Under the pieces are notes generated by a model. That model was not told the origin of the DNA. It did not search any database and saw only the letters and a list, made by a program, of their open reading frames with translations. Below are positions 23,747 to 33,449 of a stretch of DNA of 64,000 nt, piece by piece (within the stretch, counting starts at the first letter, position 1; each line of letters begins with the position of its first letter). The translations under genes were made by a program, and so were the position numbers. The stretch is from contig CATQJL010000112.1 in NCBI GenBank assembly GCA_958299035.1, positions 83,842,636 to 83,906,635 of the forward strand, given 5' to 3'. Source of the DNA: Cylicocyclus nassatus (taxonomy: Eukaryota; Nematoda; Chromadorea; Rhabditida; Strongylidae).

Positions 23747-23788
23747 GACCTGACGTTTCGGCGTATTGGTTCGCCTTCCTCAGAAATC
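23747..23788 (-). ncRNA. Hammerhead-ribozyme-like motif of the decayed element
   Basis: On the - strand, stem I GAUUU pairs with AGGUC (two G-U pairs). Then come the core CUGAGGA, stem II GGCG/CGCC with an 8-nt loop, GAAA, the self-complementary ACGU stem III and cleavage-site C. Penelope-like elements are known to carry such minimal, dimer-type hammerheads. One extra A lies between the core and stem II. Activity is untested. Confidence 0.55.
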
Positions 23789-24210
23789 GGAACGAGGATC
23801 ATAGGTTTCCTTGATCTGATCATTATACCGCCAAGTGCCCCGTCCCATCCTGCCCGTTTAGACCTAGTCTGTGGCTAGCATCGCGACCTTGAGATTGTGA
23901 AAAGAACCGATCTCAACTCCACCGCATGTCAGTAAATCCGTAAAACTGACTATAAGTATAACGGACGTCACTGAGTGTCACCTAGTGAGTCAGGGCTTCT
24001 ATGTGCGGCTGTGAGATTACAAAATGACATATACGGCATAAGATCACTGCTGATCAACAAGCATTTATTCTTCCGTTAATTTTTGATTTCTTGCAGAGAT
24101 CCACGCTGCTTCGAGAATTTTTCCTGCGCATATCTCAGTCTCATGCGCTTTCCCATCACACAAGCGCTTTGCAGACATCGAAAGCACATTTGGAATCAGC
24201 GTTCCATGCC

Positions 24211-24665
24211 CTATAAGAAGGTATTCATATCATATGGAAAAGCTACTTGACCAAGTATCCTACCCTTATGAGAATAATATTTGTCAGACCGTTTAAGTAT
24301 GTTGCCATTCAAATATGTTTGAGTGAGAACCAGTACTTGCGCATTGTTCAAACCAAAGATGTTTATGGTGTCGATATACTTATCCAGCATCACCGACAGA
24401 GCCTGTAGTGCGGCATCGTTATGGACATTAATGTAAAGGGAATTCACATCAAAGAACTTCACGACAGCACCACATTATCTCGTGCGCAACTGCTCTAGGA
24501 ATTGATGATTGATGTACAAGTGCGAAAGCACCTTTAGCAGCAGTTGACTCACGATTTTGCTGAAAAACCGTGATAAGCGATCTGTAGGTCCTTCAACACA
24601 GCAAATTACGGGCCGTATTTTGTAGATTTCAGATGACGAAGAGGCGCAAACTTTGCCATGAGATT
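24211..24665 (-). pseudogene. Penelope-like reverse transcriptase fragment
   Basis: Conceptual translation gives IRPVICCVEGPTDRLSRFF (matching VRPIVSSCGGPSDRISWLL of the element at 30441) in one frame, and KFFDVNSLYINVHNDAALQ with the catalytic FDV..LY motif A in another. The motif B region and YxDD motif are lost, as are the GIY-YIG part and the N-terminus. Frame breaks make it non-functional. Confidence 0.82.
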
Positions 24666-24779
24666 TTAGGCGTCTTTAACCAATATGCCGAAACGTCAGA
24701 TCTACTAATAAAAATCAGCGACAAATCTGGTTTGACAAAACACGACACTGGCACAATGGAACATGCACAGGTTTGAAAA

Positions 24780-25760
24780 TAAGAGAGTGTTCAGTCTACA
24801 AAATACTGCATAATTTTTATATAACAAGAAAATGCTTTACAGAATGAAACGCTGCTCTAAGCATTTTCAAACGAATTTTTGGAAATGTCTTGATGCTTAT
24901 GTTCCAATCTAATAAATTAGGTAGGTCCGGAAGTTTGTGCCGTTTTTAGACCTATCCTCAAATCATTCGAAATAACAATAGACAATCACTCTAAGCACTG
25001 TTCTATGCAGAATTTCTTTATCTTTTCAGCAGTGATGTTTTTGTTCGGATTCCTTCTATGTAATTTCCAGTAATTCCCACATTCTCACTATGCATTTTAT
25101 GTACCCTAGGTTTAGTTATCTTTTGAAATTTTCGCTTTGGACTTTTGAGAAGGCTTTGGTAACATTTGGTCGTAGCCGGCTTTTCAGTATTTTTCAAAAC
25201 AAGAGTGAACCACCTTGTTCACAATTATGTTTTATCCGCTCTATTGAGCATACACGGTATGGATAGAAGCTGTAGAAAAAATTACTCCAAAATTTTGGAT
25301 TTTTTGAGTTGGTAAAGATTCTGAAACTTGCAAGAGTCAAAGCAATCAGTATTACAGAGTTATAGACTGCTATATCTAAGCGGGCAAAAGTTGTGCTGAT
25401 TGACGTCTTCATGGAAAGTTAAAGTTATGATTGAGAAAAAATGCTAAAAGAATTACATTTGTTGTGTTGTTTGATTGCTCAAAAATCATAACTTTTCAAT
25501 GCATGAAATTAGCACAAACTTTGCTTAGTTGAAAATAGCAGGTAATAAAATATAACACCTCTTCTTCTTTATTCGCCATTGTCTCACGGGGGCAGGGTCG
25601 GCGGTGGTGCATTTTCGCTTCACTTTGATTCGATCAGCTGCTTTTTGTGGTTTAAGCTTTGCAATGTGTAGGTCATTTCAAATGACGTCCAATCAGCGTT
25701 GTTTCGACCGGCCACGTGGTCTTTTCCCCTGTGGATCTAGACAAAGTGCTCTTTTTGCTA
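24780..25760. other. Intergenic, nothing recognised
   Basis: AT-rich sequence with short non-conserved frames. No repeat boundary was placed. Confidence 0.4.
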
Positions 25761-25776
25761 CTGTATTGTCTTCACT

Positions 25777-26336
25777 TCATAAAACGTGACCATACCATCG
25801 CAATCGGGCACCTAGCATCTTATCCGCGATAGGTGCAACTCCGAAAAAGTGTCGCACATCAGCGCTCATGACGCAGTTTCTTCTCTTTAAGCCGAGAATC
25901 CATCTTATCATTCGCGTCTCCATCGTGCTCAGGATTTGCTCGTAATCCCTAGTTGCTGGCCCACTTCGGCTCCGTACAGGGCGACTGACCTTACCACGAT
26001 ACACTTTTGAGTTGAGAGATATATTGGAACTCGGCGGTCGCAGAGTACTCCTGTTACTTGCAGACACTTAAGCCCCGCCGCATTTGTTCTAGCATGAGCA
26101 TCAGTGATCGTGTCGCAATCCGACGCTACTCGGGAGCCCAGATGTTTAAATATGGTGATCTTCTTCAACGGCTGCCCATCGATGCTAATTGTGCCATCGG
26201 CTCTCCGCATTCCATAAGCGGAATATGGTCTGCGACTGAATGTAGCAAAGATCAAGTACCTGGAATGCGGAGAGCCGATGGCACAATTACCATCGATGGG
26301 CAGCCGTTGAAGAAGGTCACCATATTCAAATATCAT
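25777..26336 (-). pseudogene. Non-LTR retrotransposon RT C-terminal fragment
   Basis: Two overlapping - strand frames together give the tail of an RTE-like endonuclease/reverse transcriptase: GSRVASDCDTITDAHARTN, then VTGVLCDRRVPIYL, then after a frameshift METRMIRWILGLKRRNCV and FGVAPIADKMLGARLRWYG. The terminal RLRWYGHVL block is characteristic of strongylid and other nematode RTE-type proteins. The upstream part is a fold-back: 26140-26215 is an inverted copy of 26258-26335, so no RT catalytic core remains. Confidence 0.82.
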
Positions 26337-26452
26337 ATCTGGGCGCGTCTTCTCTCACGGTCGCCTCTTCGAGCTGCTTTCTCGATCCGCTTGCTAGCTA
26401 GACGTCATCCGCGTAAAGGAGCGTCCACGGGTGCAGCAGTGCATCGAGTGCA

Positions 26453-26496
26453 TCGAGCATGCTGATCACCCCCATGGGGGTGATCAGCATGCTCGA
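26453..26496. repeat. 44-bp perfect palindrome
   Basis: Every base from TCGAGCATGCTGATCACCCC to its mirror GGGGTGATCAGCATGCTCGA pairs around a central CATG, with no loop. It adjoins the fold-back non-LTR fragment. Confidence 0.9.
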
Positions 26497-26499
26497 TTA

Positions 26500-26697
26500 C
26501 ACCCCTCTGCCAAATTCCAGCCCCCTAGCTCAAATTTTGCAAAAAATCGATAAAATCGACATTGATCGATAACGAAAAGTGGACTGTGACACCCGCCGGG
26601 GCCCGAAGTGTATGTGTGCCAAGTTTGGTCCGGATCGGTTAAGAAATGGAATTTTCTATTCGAAAAATACGGCGGAGCCGGGTAAGCCAGCTAGTAA
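26500..26697 (+). repeat. Dispersed retroelement-like tail
   Basis: GCCAAATTCCAGCCCCCTAG, ATCGATAAAATCGACATTGA and GTGTGCCAAGTTTGGTCCGG occur in the same order as in 15880-16290. The first two blocks also recur in the tandem units at 28111-28370. There is no coding capacity. Confidence 0.55.
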
Positions 26698-27480
26698 AAT
26701 ATAAACCGACTCCCTCAACTTTCACTGCAAGTTTCAGATTTTCAACGACCAAATCAAAATTTGAGTAAGTTCTACCACTTCTACCTATGCAAAGTGGGTT
26801 CATTAGAAAGCCGATACGTTAATGTCATGAAAAGCACAATTTACTCTCTCAAATAAAATGAAGGCAAGCTTCAAACTCGTAACCCTTCTGCTTCAATGTT
26901 TTTTGTCGACATTTAGGGCTATTGTGTAAAGATTGCGTTGTTAGATTTAGGTATGGAACAAATCTTCGATCTTTCTTCGTTACTTAGGATTACCGTATGA
27001 GGTTTCAGCATACAGCGCCGTTGTGAATGAAGCCCTTTGATGATAAACTCCAAAAAATTGGAAAATTGTGGATCAGGTTCAAGCGTGCTGATTTCACTGA
27101 GCAACATTTTACAAGAGTTCTGGACTTTTAAAAAGTGTAATCATATCTGTGAAGAACATTTTAGAAGCGTTGTTTCTGTTTCTGAAATTACTTCTGAAAG
27201 AAGCATGACCATGGTGTACAAGTTTCATTTTCGAAATCTTCGTCTCTGATTAGCCTAATTTGAGTGTTTTGGGTTTGTTTGGGTTTTTCTCTAGGGCAAA
27301 ATGCGATTCTTCACAGGTTAAAGCATTCTCTAGAGTTTCTACCGTAACTCTACAGTAAAACAGAAAGATCGAAGACTCGTTCCATACTATGATGTAAGCT
27401 CAAGCCAGCTTCAAAGGGGTCTTTGAAGGTCGACAAAAGACGTTGAAGCAAGGGAGTTGTCAAAGATCAAAAGTGTGCAT
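26698..27480. other. Intergenic, decayed inverted-repeat sequence
   Basis: Phrases such as ATTACCGTATGAGGTTTCAG and TTCTACCGTAACTCTACAGT resemble the interior of the CAGGGTGTCCC elements, but neither terminus was found. No gene was seen. Confidence 0.35.
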
Positions 27481-27785
27481 ATTATGAAATTGTCTCATAA
27501 TTTTTTCAAACTTGACTTTTACCACAAGTCACACACTTTTCATTTCTGATTGAGATGCAGGGTACGATAGAGCAAAGCAAACACTATAAGATGGCTTGCA
27601 AGTGTTCACACCAGCTTCAGTACATCACAAATTAGAAGCCGAAATTTGAGAACTTTGGATGCTAAAAAATCAGAAAATTCTATAACTTTCTCAAAGAACT
27701 TTTCAGATCCCAAGCTCGCTCACGCATATACACTCTACAGAACACATTCATATGTGCCGTTGCTGTGTTTGTTCTTATGCTAGGA

Positions 27786-28046
27786 ACTATACTTGGGTAA
27801 TTCGAAAATTTTTCATCGAATGAATGAGTATCGAATAAATTCGAAAAAGAAAAATTTCGAATAAACGAATATCGAATAAATTCGAAAATAAAAAATCTCG
27901 AATAAACGAATATCGAATAAATTCGAGGTTCAAAAATTCTCGAATGAATGAATTCCAAATAAATTATGAAAATCAAAAATATCGAATGAATGAATATCGA
28001 ATATATTCGAACATTGGAAGTCGAATTTCGAATAAATATTCGAATG
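27786..28046. repeat. ATTCGAATA-type degenerate satellite, block 1
   Basis: Imperfect short units built on TCGAATAAATTCGAA and CGAATATCGAATAAATTCGA. Similar blocks occur at 29050-29300, 39150-39345 and 61395-61625. Confidence 0.85.
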
Positions 28047-28110
28047 ATTTGTCGAAACTAGAGCAACCATATCTCAAATTTGCCGACATATCTGGCTAAA
28101 GCCGCATTCA

Positions 28111-28370
28111 TAATCAGCACCCTTGTATCCTCCACACCAACTCTAGCTCAAAATTTTCCAAAAATCGCTGAAATCGATATAAATAGACTTTGGTTTTAAT
28201 CAGCATCCTCATTTACTCCCCTGTACCAACTTCCAACCTCGTAGCTCGAGATTTTCCAAAAATCGACAAAATCGATAAAGGTAAATTTTTATTCATAATC
28301 AGCGCCCTCACTTACCCCCTTGTACCAACTCCCAGCCCCGCAGCTCAAACTTCTCCAAAAATCGATGAAG
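28111..28370 (+). repeat. Three tandem units of about 90-100 bp
   Basis: Units starting near 28111, 28197 and 28296 share AATCAGC, CCCTTGTACCAACTCCCAGCC-like text (in pieces), GTAGCTC and TTTTCCAAAAATCG. The same unit occurs singly at 15880 and 26500. Confidence 0.75.
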
Positions 28371-28440
28371 TTGGTCGGTTGGCAACTAATCTATACATCA
28401 GCAAAAAGTCGTATTTTACCCATTATTGGACGATCTAAAA

Positions 28441-29040
28441 AAGCAGTCGATATAAATTTTGATCAAAACTTATTCTAAAAGTACAGAATGCAGGGCATTT
28501 ATCTTTTTAGTAAGTTGTACACGCTAAACATTTGTGCTAAGCTGGCGTTGTCTTTGAAGACATCTCGTAACTGGCAAATCGCGTACGGCGGTCTAAACCA
28601 TCTAATCCTCCATCACAACTGCGATCTCCTTTACTCAAAATACACCAATTCGCAAAAAATCTCGGAGGTAGCGAATGGAGGCAGTTGTGCAATATAACTT
28701 ATCCGAGCAAGACTGCTCACTAGTGTGGACTTTCCGTACCACAAGCATGAGCAATGCAAAGAAAGAAAAACTTGCTTTTTAAAACACTTTGAATATAGGA
28801 ACTCGGAACATGAGCTTGATTTTAATGGCTTCTTTGCTGATTTGGTGCCAACAGCAGTGCGTACAATCTCATTTATCGAAAAAGCACCAATTGAAATCCA
28901 CATATGATTTTTTTACTGTCGCAAGCAGTCGAAAAAATGCGACTCTCCATACAGTTTAGAGGTCATAACGGTTGCAAAAGATGCATTACCGAGTTTTGTG
29001 AAAAAAAACGCGAACGAAGTGAGCTTGATACTCAGCTCTG
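28441..29040. other. Unique interior of composite element
   Basis: No gene was recognised. Two opposing open frames (28631-28903 on - and 28725-28907 on +) have no motif or conserved counterpart. Confidence 0.35.
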
Positions 29041-29049
29041 ACTACGGAG

Positions 29050-29300
29050 TTCATTCGAATACGAATTCGAATAAACATTCGAAAAAAACATTCGAATAAA
29101 ATCTATTCGAAACCCCGTTTTTCGATTATTCGAGTTTTCGAATAATATTCGAAACCCTGTTTTTTGATTATTCGAGTTTCGAATTTTATTTGAAACCCCG
29201 TTTTCTCAATTATTCGAGTTTCGATTATTCGAAAGTGGAAGAACTTCGAATATCGAATTTCGAATACGAATATATTCGAATGTTTTATTCGAATGATCGA
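29050..29300. repeat. ATTCGAATA-type satellite, block 2
   Basis: Degenerate TTCGAATA and GAAACCCCGTTTTTCGATTA units. The Penelope-like element inserted at its right edge, leaving the 13-mer GATCGAATTTCTA on both sides. Confidence 0.85.
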
Positions 29301-29407
29301 ATTTCTAGAGACTCCAAGCTCGATTATTGATAAATCTTGGCATGATGTAGATATTTGTATACGTTTACTTGAGCCGATCACCAAGATTATAGCACGCTTT
29401 ATTCAAT

Positions 29408-29447
29408 CAGGCTAACGTTTCGGTGCCTTCACCTTCGTCGGAGCCTG
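29408..29447 (-). ncRNA. Hammerhead-like motif, left (inverted) arm
   Basis: This is an exact inverted copy of the motif at 33410-33449, in the left arm, with the same stem I, stem II and GAAACGUU elements and the same C at core position 4. Confidence 0.45.
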
Positions 29448-29662
29448 GAAGGTCGTCACATTAGTGGTTTGTTCTCCCGAACACCTCGTTCAAGCCAAGG
29501 TTACATTCAACATCAAGCCAGGCTGAAAGCCGTGACGGAAACCGTCGTTCATGCTCACCTCGGCTGTCTTCGAATCGGGTTCGAGCCACCACTAAACACA
29601 GCGTCTGCACAGTCAGTAGTAGTAGAGACTAGTACAAGTGCCTTATATAGATGAATCTAATC

Positions 29663-30553
29663 TTAGTGTAGATCAAATCCGCAAAGGGACTGATATGCGA
29701 TTAGATCACTATTCATGGCAACGCCCTCTTCTTTGCGGTTCATTGCAGGAGCTTTGGATGTTATCCAAAATGCTTCTAACGTTTTACGAGGAATTATTTC
29801 GGGTTCACGCGTTAAGATTGTGACGGCTATATTAAATTGTTGATCCGAGTGATACTCTCTGCGATGTGCGCCTAGGGGAGTGTTCGGTTTAGATTTTACA
29901 AGACCATCTAGGTGCTCTTTGATTCTCACGCAAAGAGGCCTGCCAGTCTCTCCTATGTACTCTTTCCCGCAAGTTTGACAAGTTATTTGATAAACTACTC
30001 CTGCCTCCATGCAATCGCCTGGTTGACCAAATGGGCATACGACACAATCGGTATTCATGCACAGTCGATCGTAAGAGCGATTACGAATTAGTTGTTTTTT
30101 AAGACTGGGAGGAGGAATATCTACAACGTTAACAGAGTCATCAAGGCCTGCTTGTTCTAAGCTTTTCCTTATCGCTTTGTTGAATTCTTCAGATATAAAA
30201 GGAACACGAAAAGGTATTTTTGTTTCATTCCTGCTTGTGCGCGATCTGTATTCGTGCCAGGTACGTTTCGATAAATGGTTTGTGAGGTAGCCATTGGACT
30301 TCGCAATCTGTCTGGCAAGACTTAACGATGTAGCGCGTTCTTGCTCGGAGGAAACTGCCTTTGCAGTCCTAAACATATTGGAAATTACCGACCTTTTTGT
30401 GCTCCAAGGATGGGCCGAGTGATAGTGTACCAGGATATTTTTGCTGCTTGGTTTTCGAAACCATTTGGTCTTGTATGATCCATCACGCAACTGTACTTGG
30501 ACGTTAAGGAAAGGCAGCCAGTTTTCGTTGGGCTTCTCTCGTGTAAACTTTAA
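29663..30553 (-). pseudogene. Inverted partial Penelope-like frame (GIY-YIG part)
   Basis: An open frame of 275 residues (29663-30490) duplicates the C-terminal part of the main protein: GVVYQITCQTCGKEYIGETG with the GIY-YIG signature, the upstream Cys-rich CMNTDCVVCPFGQPGDC and the C-terminal EAFWITSKAPAMN. It begins after the RT core, so no RT activity is possible. It ends with the same stop as the + copy. The arm meets the main frame near 30553, where homology to 32305 onward stops. Confidence 0.85.
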
Positions 30554-33194
30554 AGAAGTTCTATCATTGCGACAGAAGATAGTCTGCGAAAAACAAACAA
30601 TTCTCTTCCTGCGCCGTTGTCTGCGTTACCACGTCATCCCAAAGTTCATAACCAACAAGCATCTTGAAGAAACGTGTGGACTAACCAGGCAGAGCAGACG
30701 ACTACAAGAAATAGAGCAACATATCCTACGGGCAGCATTGAAGTCAAAACGAAATCATATGTTTTCTATGTTGAGAAAATGTATTTGTAAAGAACAAAGT
30801 CGCGAGCGGTTGGTGCCGGTTGCTCTTTGGAAGAGAATCGTGAGTAGGTCGAAATGCATTTGTGATTCTGTTCGCTTTAACGCCAAATCCAGGTTAATGG
30901 TGAAATTCGACAAATTGGTAGGTGAAAAACAGGGACGCGAACCATCTAAGCCTACCAGTGCTAGTCTTTCGAATCTCAAACGACCAACCTCTGCTACCAC
31001 CATCACAGAATTAACATCTCAGTCTGCACTTATCGAACCCCGTGTGTCTGTTATTGGAAACGTTCCTCTTTCTGCGGCTGCATTGTCAGTATTGAACATG
31101 GGACCAAGTTTTGCACCAGCTCAAAAAGTAGGTCCCCGGGTAACACAAAAGATTGTTGGCAGCTTGCGCAAAGTTCACGAGCGCCTGCGACAGAAAGCAA
31201 AGCAGAGCGAAGAAGAACATAAGGGCAGTATAAACAACAGCGATACGCGCTTGCCTCTAAATCCTTTCCCTTCTCTGACTTTTAAGCCACAAGGTCCCCA
31301 TCAAGTGATAGACGCAAAATTTCGAATACTAGCCACATCCGTTCTCACACTTCTAACACGCTTTTCAAAAAGACATCCCATCTCCAATTTAACACCTGCT
31401 CAGTATCTTGGTCTCCGTGAACTTCATGAACTACGCGCTAGTAATAAGATCAAGATATCCATTAGCGATAAAGGAGGGGATTTCGTCGTTTTGACAAGGG
31501 AACTAGATATGGCTATAACAAGACATCACTTGAATGATGAGACATTATATCAGGCTTCCTCTGAGAACGAATTTGCAAAAGAGTATCGCCGCTTGAACAG
31601 ACTATGGACAGATATTGCAAATTCTGTTGGCTTACCGAAGAAGTTGATATCACATCTGAAATGCGATCTGCCCAGATGTCCTGTCCTTTACGTGCTCATC
31701 AAAACCCACAAGCTCACTGCTAATATTCTCTCCTCGGACCCTGCAGAGTTCAAAGTAAGGCCTATTGTAAGCAGTTGTGGAGGTCCCAGTGATAGGATAT
31801 CCTGGCTGCTGAACTTGATCCTCACGCAATTGCTACGATATATTCCTGCTCATCTAACAAATACGAGCATGTTTCTTGAGCAAATGAGTAAGGCGCACCT
31901 AACTAAAGAATGTGTCATCGAATCATTCGATGTCACTTCATTATATACCAATGTTTCGAATGAAGCAGCTATGGAAGCGGTTTACGAGATATTGTGCGAA
32001 CACCATGGCTCCATCAACATGTACGGCTTTGATATCCGGCATGTGATGGTTCTTCTCAAAGGATGCCTTAGCTGCAACATTTTTCGATGGTGTGGGCAAT
32101 ACTATAGACAAGTCAGGGGATTGGCGATGAGCCAAAGGCTGGCACCTGTCGTTGCCATTGCCTATATGTCAAAAATCGAGAGCCCCGTACTAGCGCGCAA
32201 ACCAATACTTTATTGCCGCTATGTAGATGATTGTTGTATTGTGTGCGCGACACAAGACGAACTAGACACTTGCTTCAATCTGCTAAATAGCCAATCCCCA
32301 TACATAAAGTTTACACGAGAGAAGCCCAACGAAAACTGGCTGCCTTTCCTTAACGTCCAAGTACAGTTGCGTGATGGATCATACAAGACCAAATGGTTTC
32401 GAAAACCAAGCAGCAAAAATATCCTGGTACACTATCACTCGGCCCATCCTTGGAGCACAAAAAGGTCGGTAATTTCCAATATGTTTAGGACTGCAAAGGC
32501 AGTTTCCTCCGAGCAAGAACGCGCTACATCGTTAAGTCTTGCCAGACAGATTGCGAAGTCCAATGGCTACCCCACAAACCATTTATCGAAACGTACCTGG
32601 CACGAATACAGATCGCGCACAAGCAGGAATAAAACAAAAATACCTTTTCGTGTTCCTTTTATATCTGAAGAATTCAACAAAGCGATAAGGAAAAGCTTAG
32701 AACAAGCAGGCCTTGATGACTCTGTTAGCGTTGTAGATATTCCTCCTCCCAGTCTTAAAAAACAACTAATTCGTAATCGCTCTTACGATCGACTGTGCAT
32801 GAATACCGATTGTGTCGTATGCCCATTTGGTCAACCAGGCGATTGCATGGAGGCAGGAGTAGTTTATCAAATAACTTGTCAAACTTGCGGGAAAGAGTAC
32901 ATAGGAGAGACTGGCAGGCCTCTTTGCGTGAGAATCAAAGAGCACCTAGATGGTCTTGTAAAATCTAAACCGAACACTCCCCTAGGCGCACATCGCAGAG
33001 AGTATCACTCGGATCAACAATTTAATATAGCCGTCACAATCTTAACGCGTGAACCCGAAATAATTCCTCGTAAAACGTTAGAAGCATTTTGGATAACATC
33101 CAAAGCTCCTGCAATGAACCGCAAAGAAGAGGGCGTTGCCATGAATAGTGATCTAATCGCATATCAGTCCCTTTGCGGATTTGATCTACACTAA
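30441..33194 (+). CDS. Penelope-like reverse transcriptase with GIY-YIG endonuclease
   Basis: The uninterrupted frame has 917 codons, but the first ~38 lie in the inverted arm; element-derived protein begins near EVLSLRQKIVCEKQ, so the native start is unclear. Known role of the family: target-primed reverse transcription with a GIY-YIG nuclease. Visible parts are a basic N-terminal region; ISDKGGDFVVL; KTHKL..FKVRPIVSSCGGPSDR; motif A FDVTSLYTNV with D497; motif B GLAMSQRLAPVVA; motif C YVDD at 594-597; FLNVQVQL (motif D/E region); a Cys-rich linker CMNTDCVVCPFGQPGDC; and GIY-YIG with Y809 and Y820, YIGETGRPLCVRIKEHL and a later EAFWI carrying the likely metal-binding Glu. The length is close to typical (about 800-900). 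Motif B departs from the usual GxPMGSPLSP, so activity is uncertain. Confidence 0.93.
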   Translation: MLLGFRNHLVLYDPSRNCTWTLRKGSQFSLGFSRVNFKEVLSLRQKIVCEKQTILFLRRCLRYHVIPKFITNKHLEETCGLTRQSRRLQEIEQHILRAALKSKRNHMFSMLRKCICKEQSRERLVPVALWKRIVSRSKCICDSVRFNAKSRLMVKFDKLVGEKQGREPSKPTSASLSNLKRPTSATTITELTSQSALIEPRVSVIGNVPLSAAALSVLNMGPSFAPAQKVGPRVTQKIVGSLRKVHERLRQKAKQSEEEHKGSINNSDTRLPLNPFPSLTFKPQGPHQVIDAKFRILATSVLTLLTRFSKRHPISNLTPAQYLGLRELHELRASNKIKISISDKGGDFVVLTRELDMAITRHHLNDETLYQASSENEFAKEYRRLNRLWTDIANSVGLPKKLISHLKCDLPRCPVLYVLIKTHKLTANILSSDPAEFKVRPIVSSCGGPSDRISWLLNLILTQLLRYIPAHLTNTSMFLEQMSKAHLTKECVIESFDVTSLYTNVSNEAAMEAVYEILCEHHGSINMYGFDIRHVMVLLKGCLSCNIFRWCGQYYRQVRGLAMSQRLAPVVAIAYMSKIESPVLARKPILYCRYVDDCCIVCATQDELDTCFNLLNSQSPYIKFTREKPNENWLPFLNVQVQLRDGSYKTKWFRKPSSKNILVHYHSAHPWSTKRSVISNMFRTAKAVSSEQERATSLSLARQIAKSNGYPTNHLSKRTWHEYRSRTSRNKTKIPFRVPFISEEFNKAIRKSLEQAGLDDSVSVVDIPPPSLKKQLIRNRSYDRLCMNTDCVVCPFGQPGDCMEAGVVYQITCQTCGKEYIGETGRPLCVRIKEHLDGLVKSKPNTPLGAHRREYHSDQQFNIAVTILTREPEIIPRKTLEAFWITSKAPAMNRKEEGVAMNSDLIAYQSLCGFDLH

Positions 33195-33409
33195 GATTAG
33201 ATTCATCTATATAAGGCACTTGTACTAGTCTCTACTACTACTGACTGTGCAGACGCTGTGTTTAGTGGTGGCTCGAACCCGATTCGAAGACAGCCGAGGT
33301 GAGCATGAACGACGGTTTCCGTCACGGCTTTCAGCCTGGCTTGATGTTGAATGTAACCTTGGCTTGAACGAGGTGTTCGGGAGAACAAACCACTAATGTG
33401 ACGACCTTC

Positions 33410-33449
33410 CAGGCTCCGACGAAGGTGAAGGCACCGAAACGTTAGCCTG
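33410..33449 (+). ncRNA. Hammerhead-like motif in element 3' region
   Basis: Stem I CAGGCU (33410-33415) pairs perfectly with AGCCUG (33444-33449). The core is CCGACGA (consensus CUGANGA, so U4 is C), stem II is GGUG/CACC with an AAGG loop, then GAAA, and ACGU can form stem III between two molecules, with U at the cleavage position. An AATAAA polyadenylation-like signal follows at 33454-33459. The core change would be expected to weaken self-cleavage. Confidence 0.5.

Larger units (their letters stand above)
23690..24775 (-). mobile_element. Decayed Penelope-like element with inverted ends
   Basis: The - strand carries an RT fragment (24211-24665). Downstream on the same strand lies a hammerhead-like motif with GAAACGTCAGGTCTACTAAT (23740-23760). 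At 24685-24770 the same end sequence (GCCGAAACGTCAGATCTACT ... AAATCTGGTTTGA) occurs in + orientation next to the RT fragment. This is the layout of the intact-looking element at 29308-33503, flipped. Sequence divergence from that element is high, so it is a different lineage. Confidence 0.75.

Noticed and set aside
27786..28046. CRISPR-like array in the TTCGAATA region
   Set aside because: Units are short, degenerate and contiguous, without uniform spacers, and the genome is eukaryotic.
32219..32416. - strand frame over the RT motif C region
   Set aside because: Antisense to the verified RT; it also mirrors the spurious first codons of the 30441 frame.
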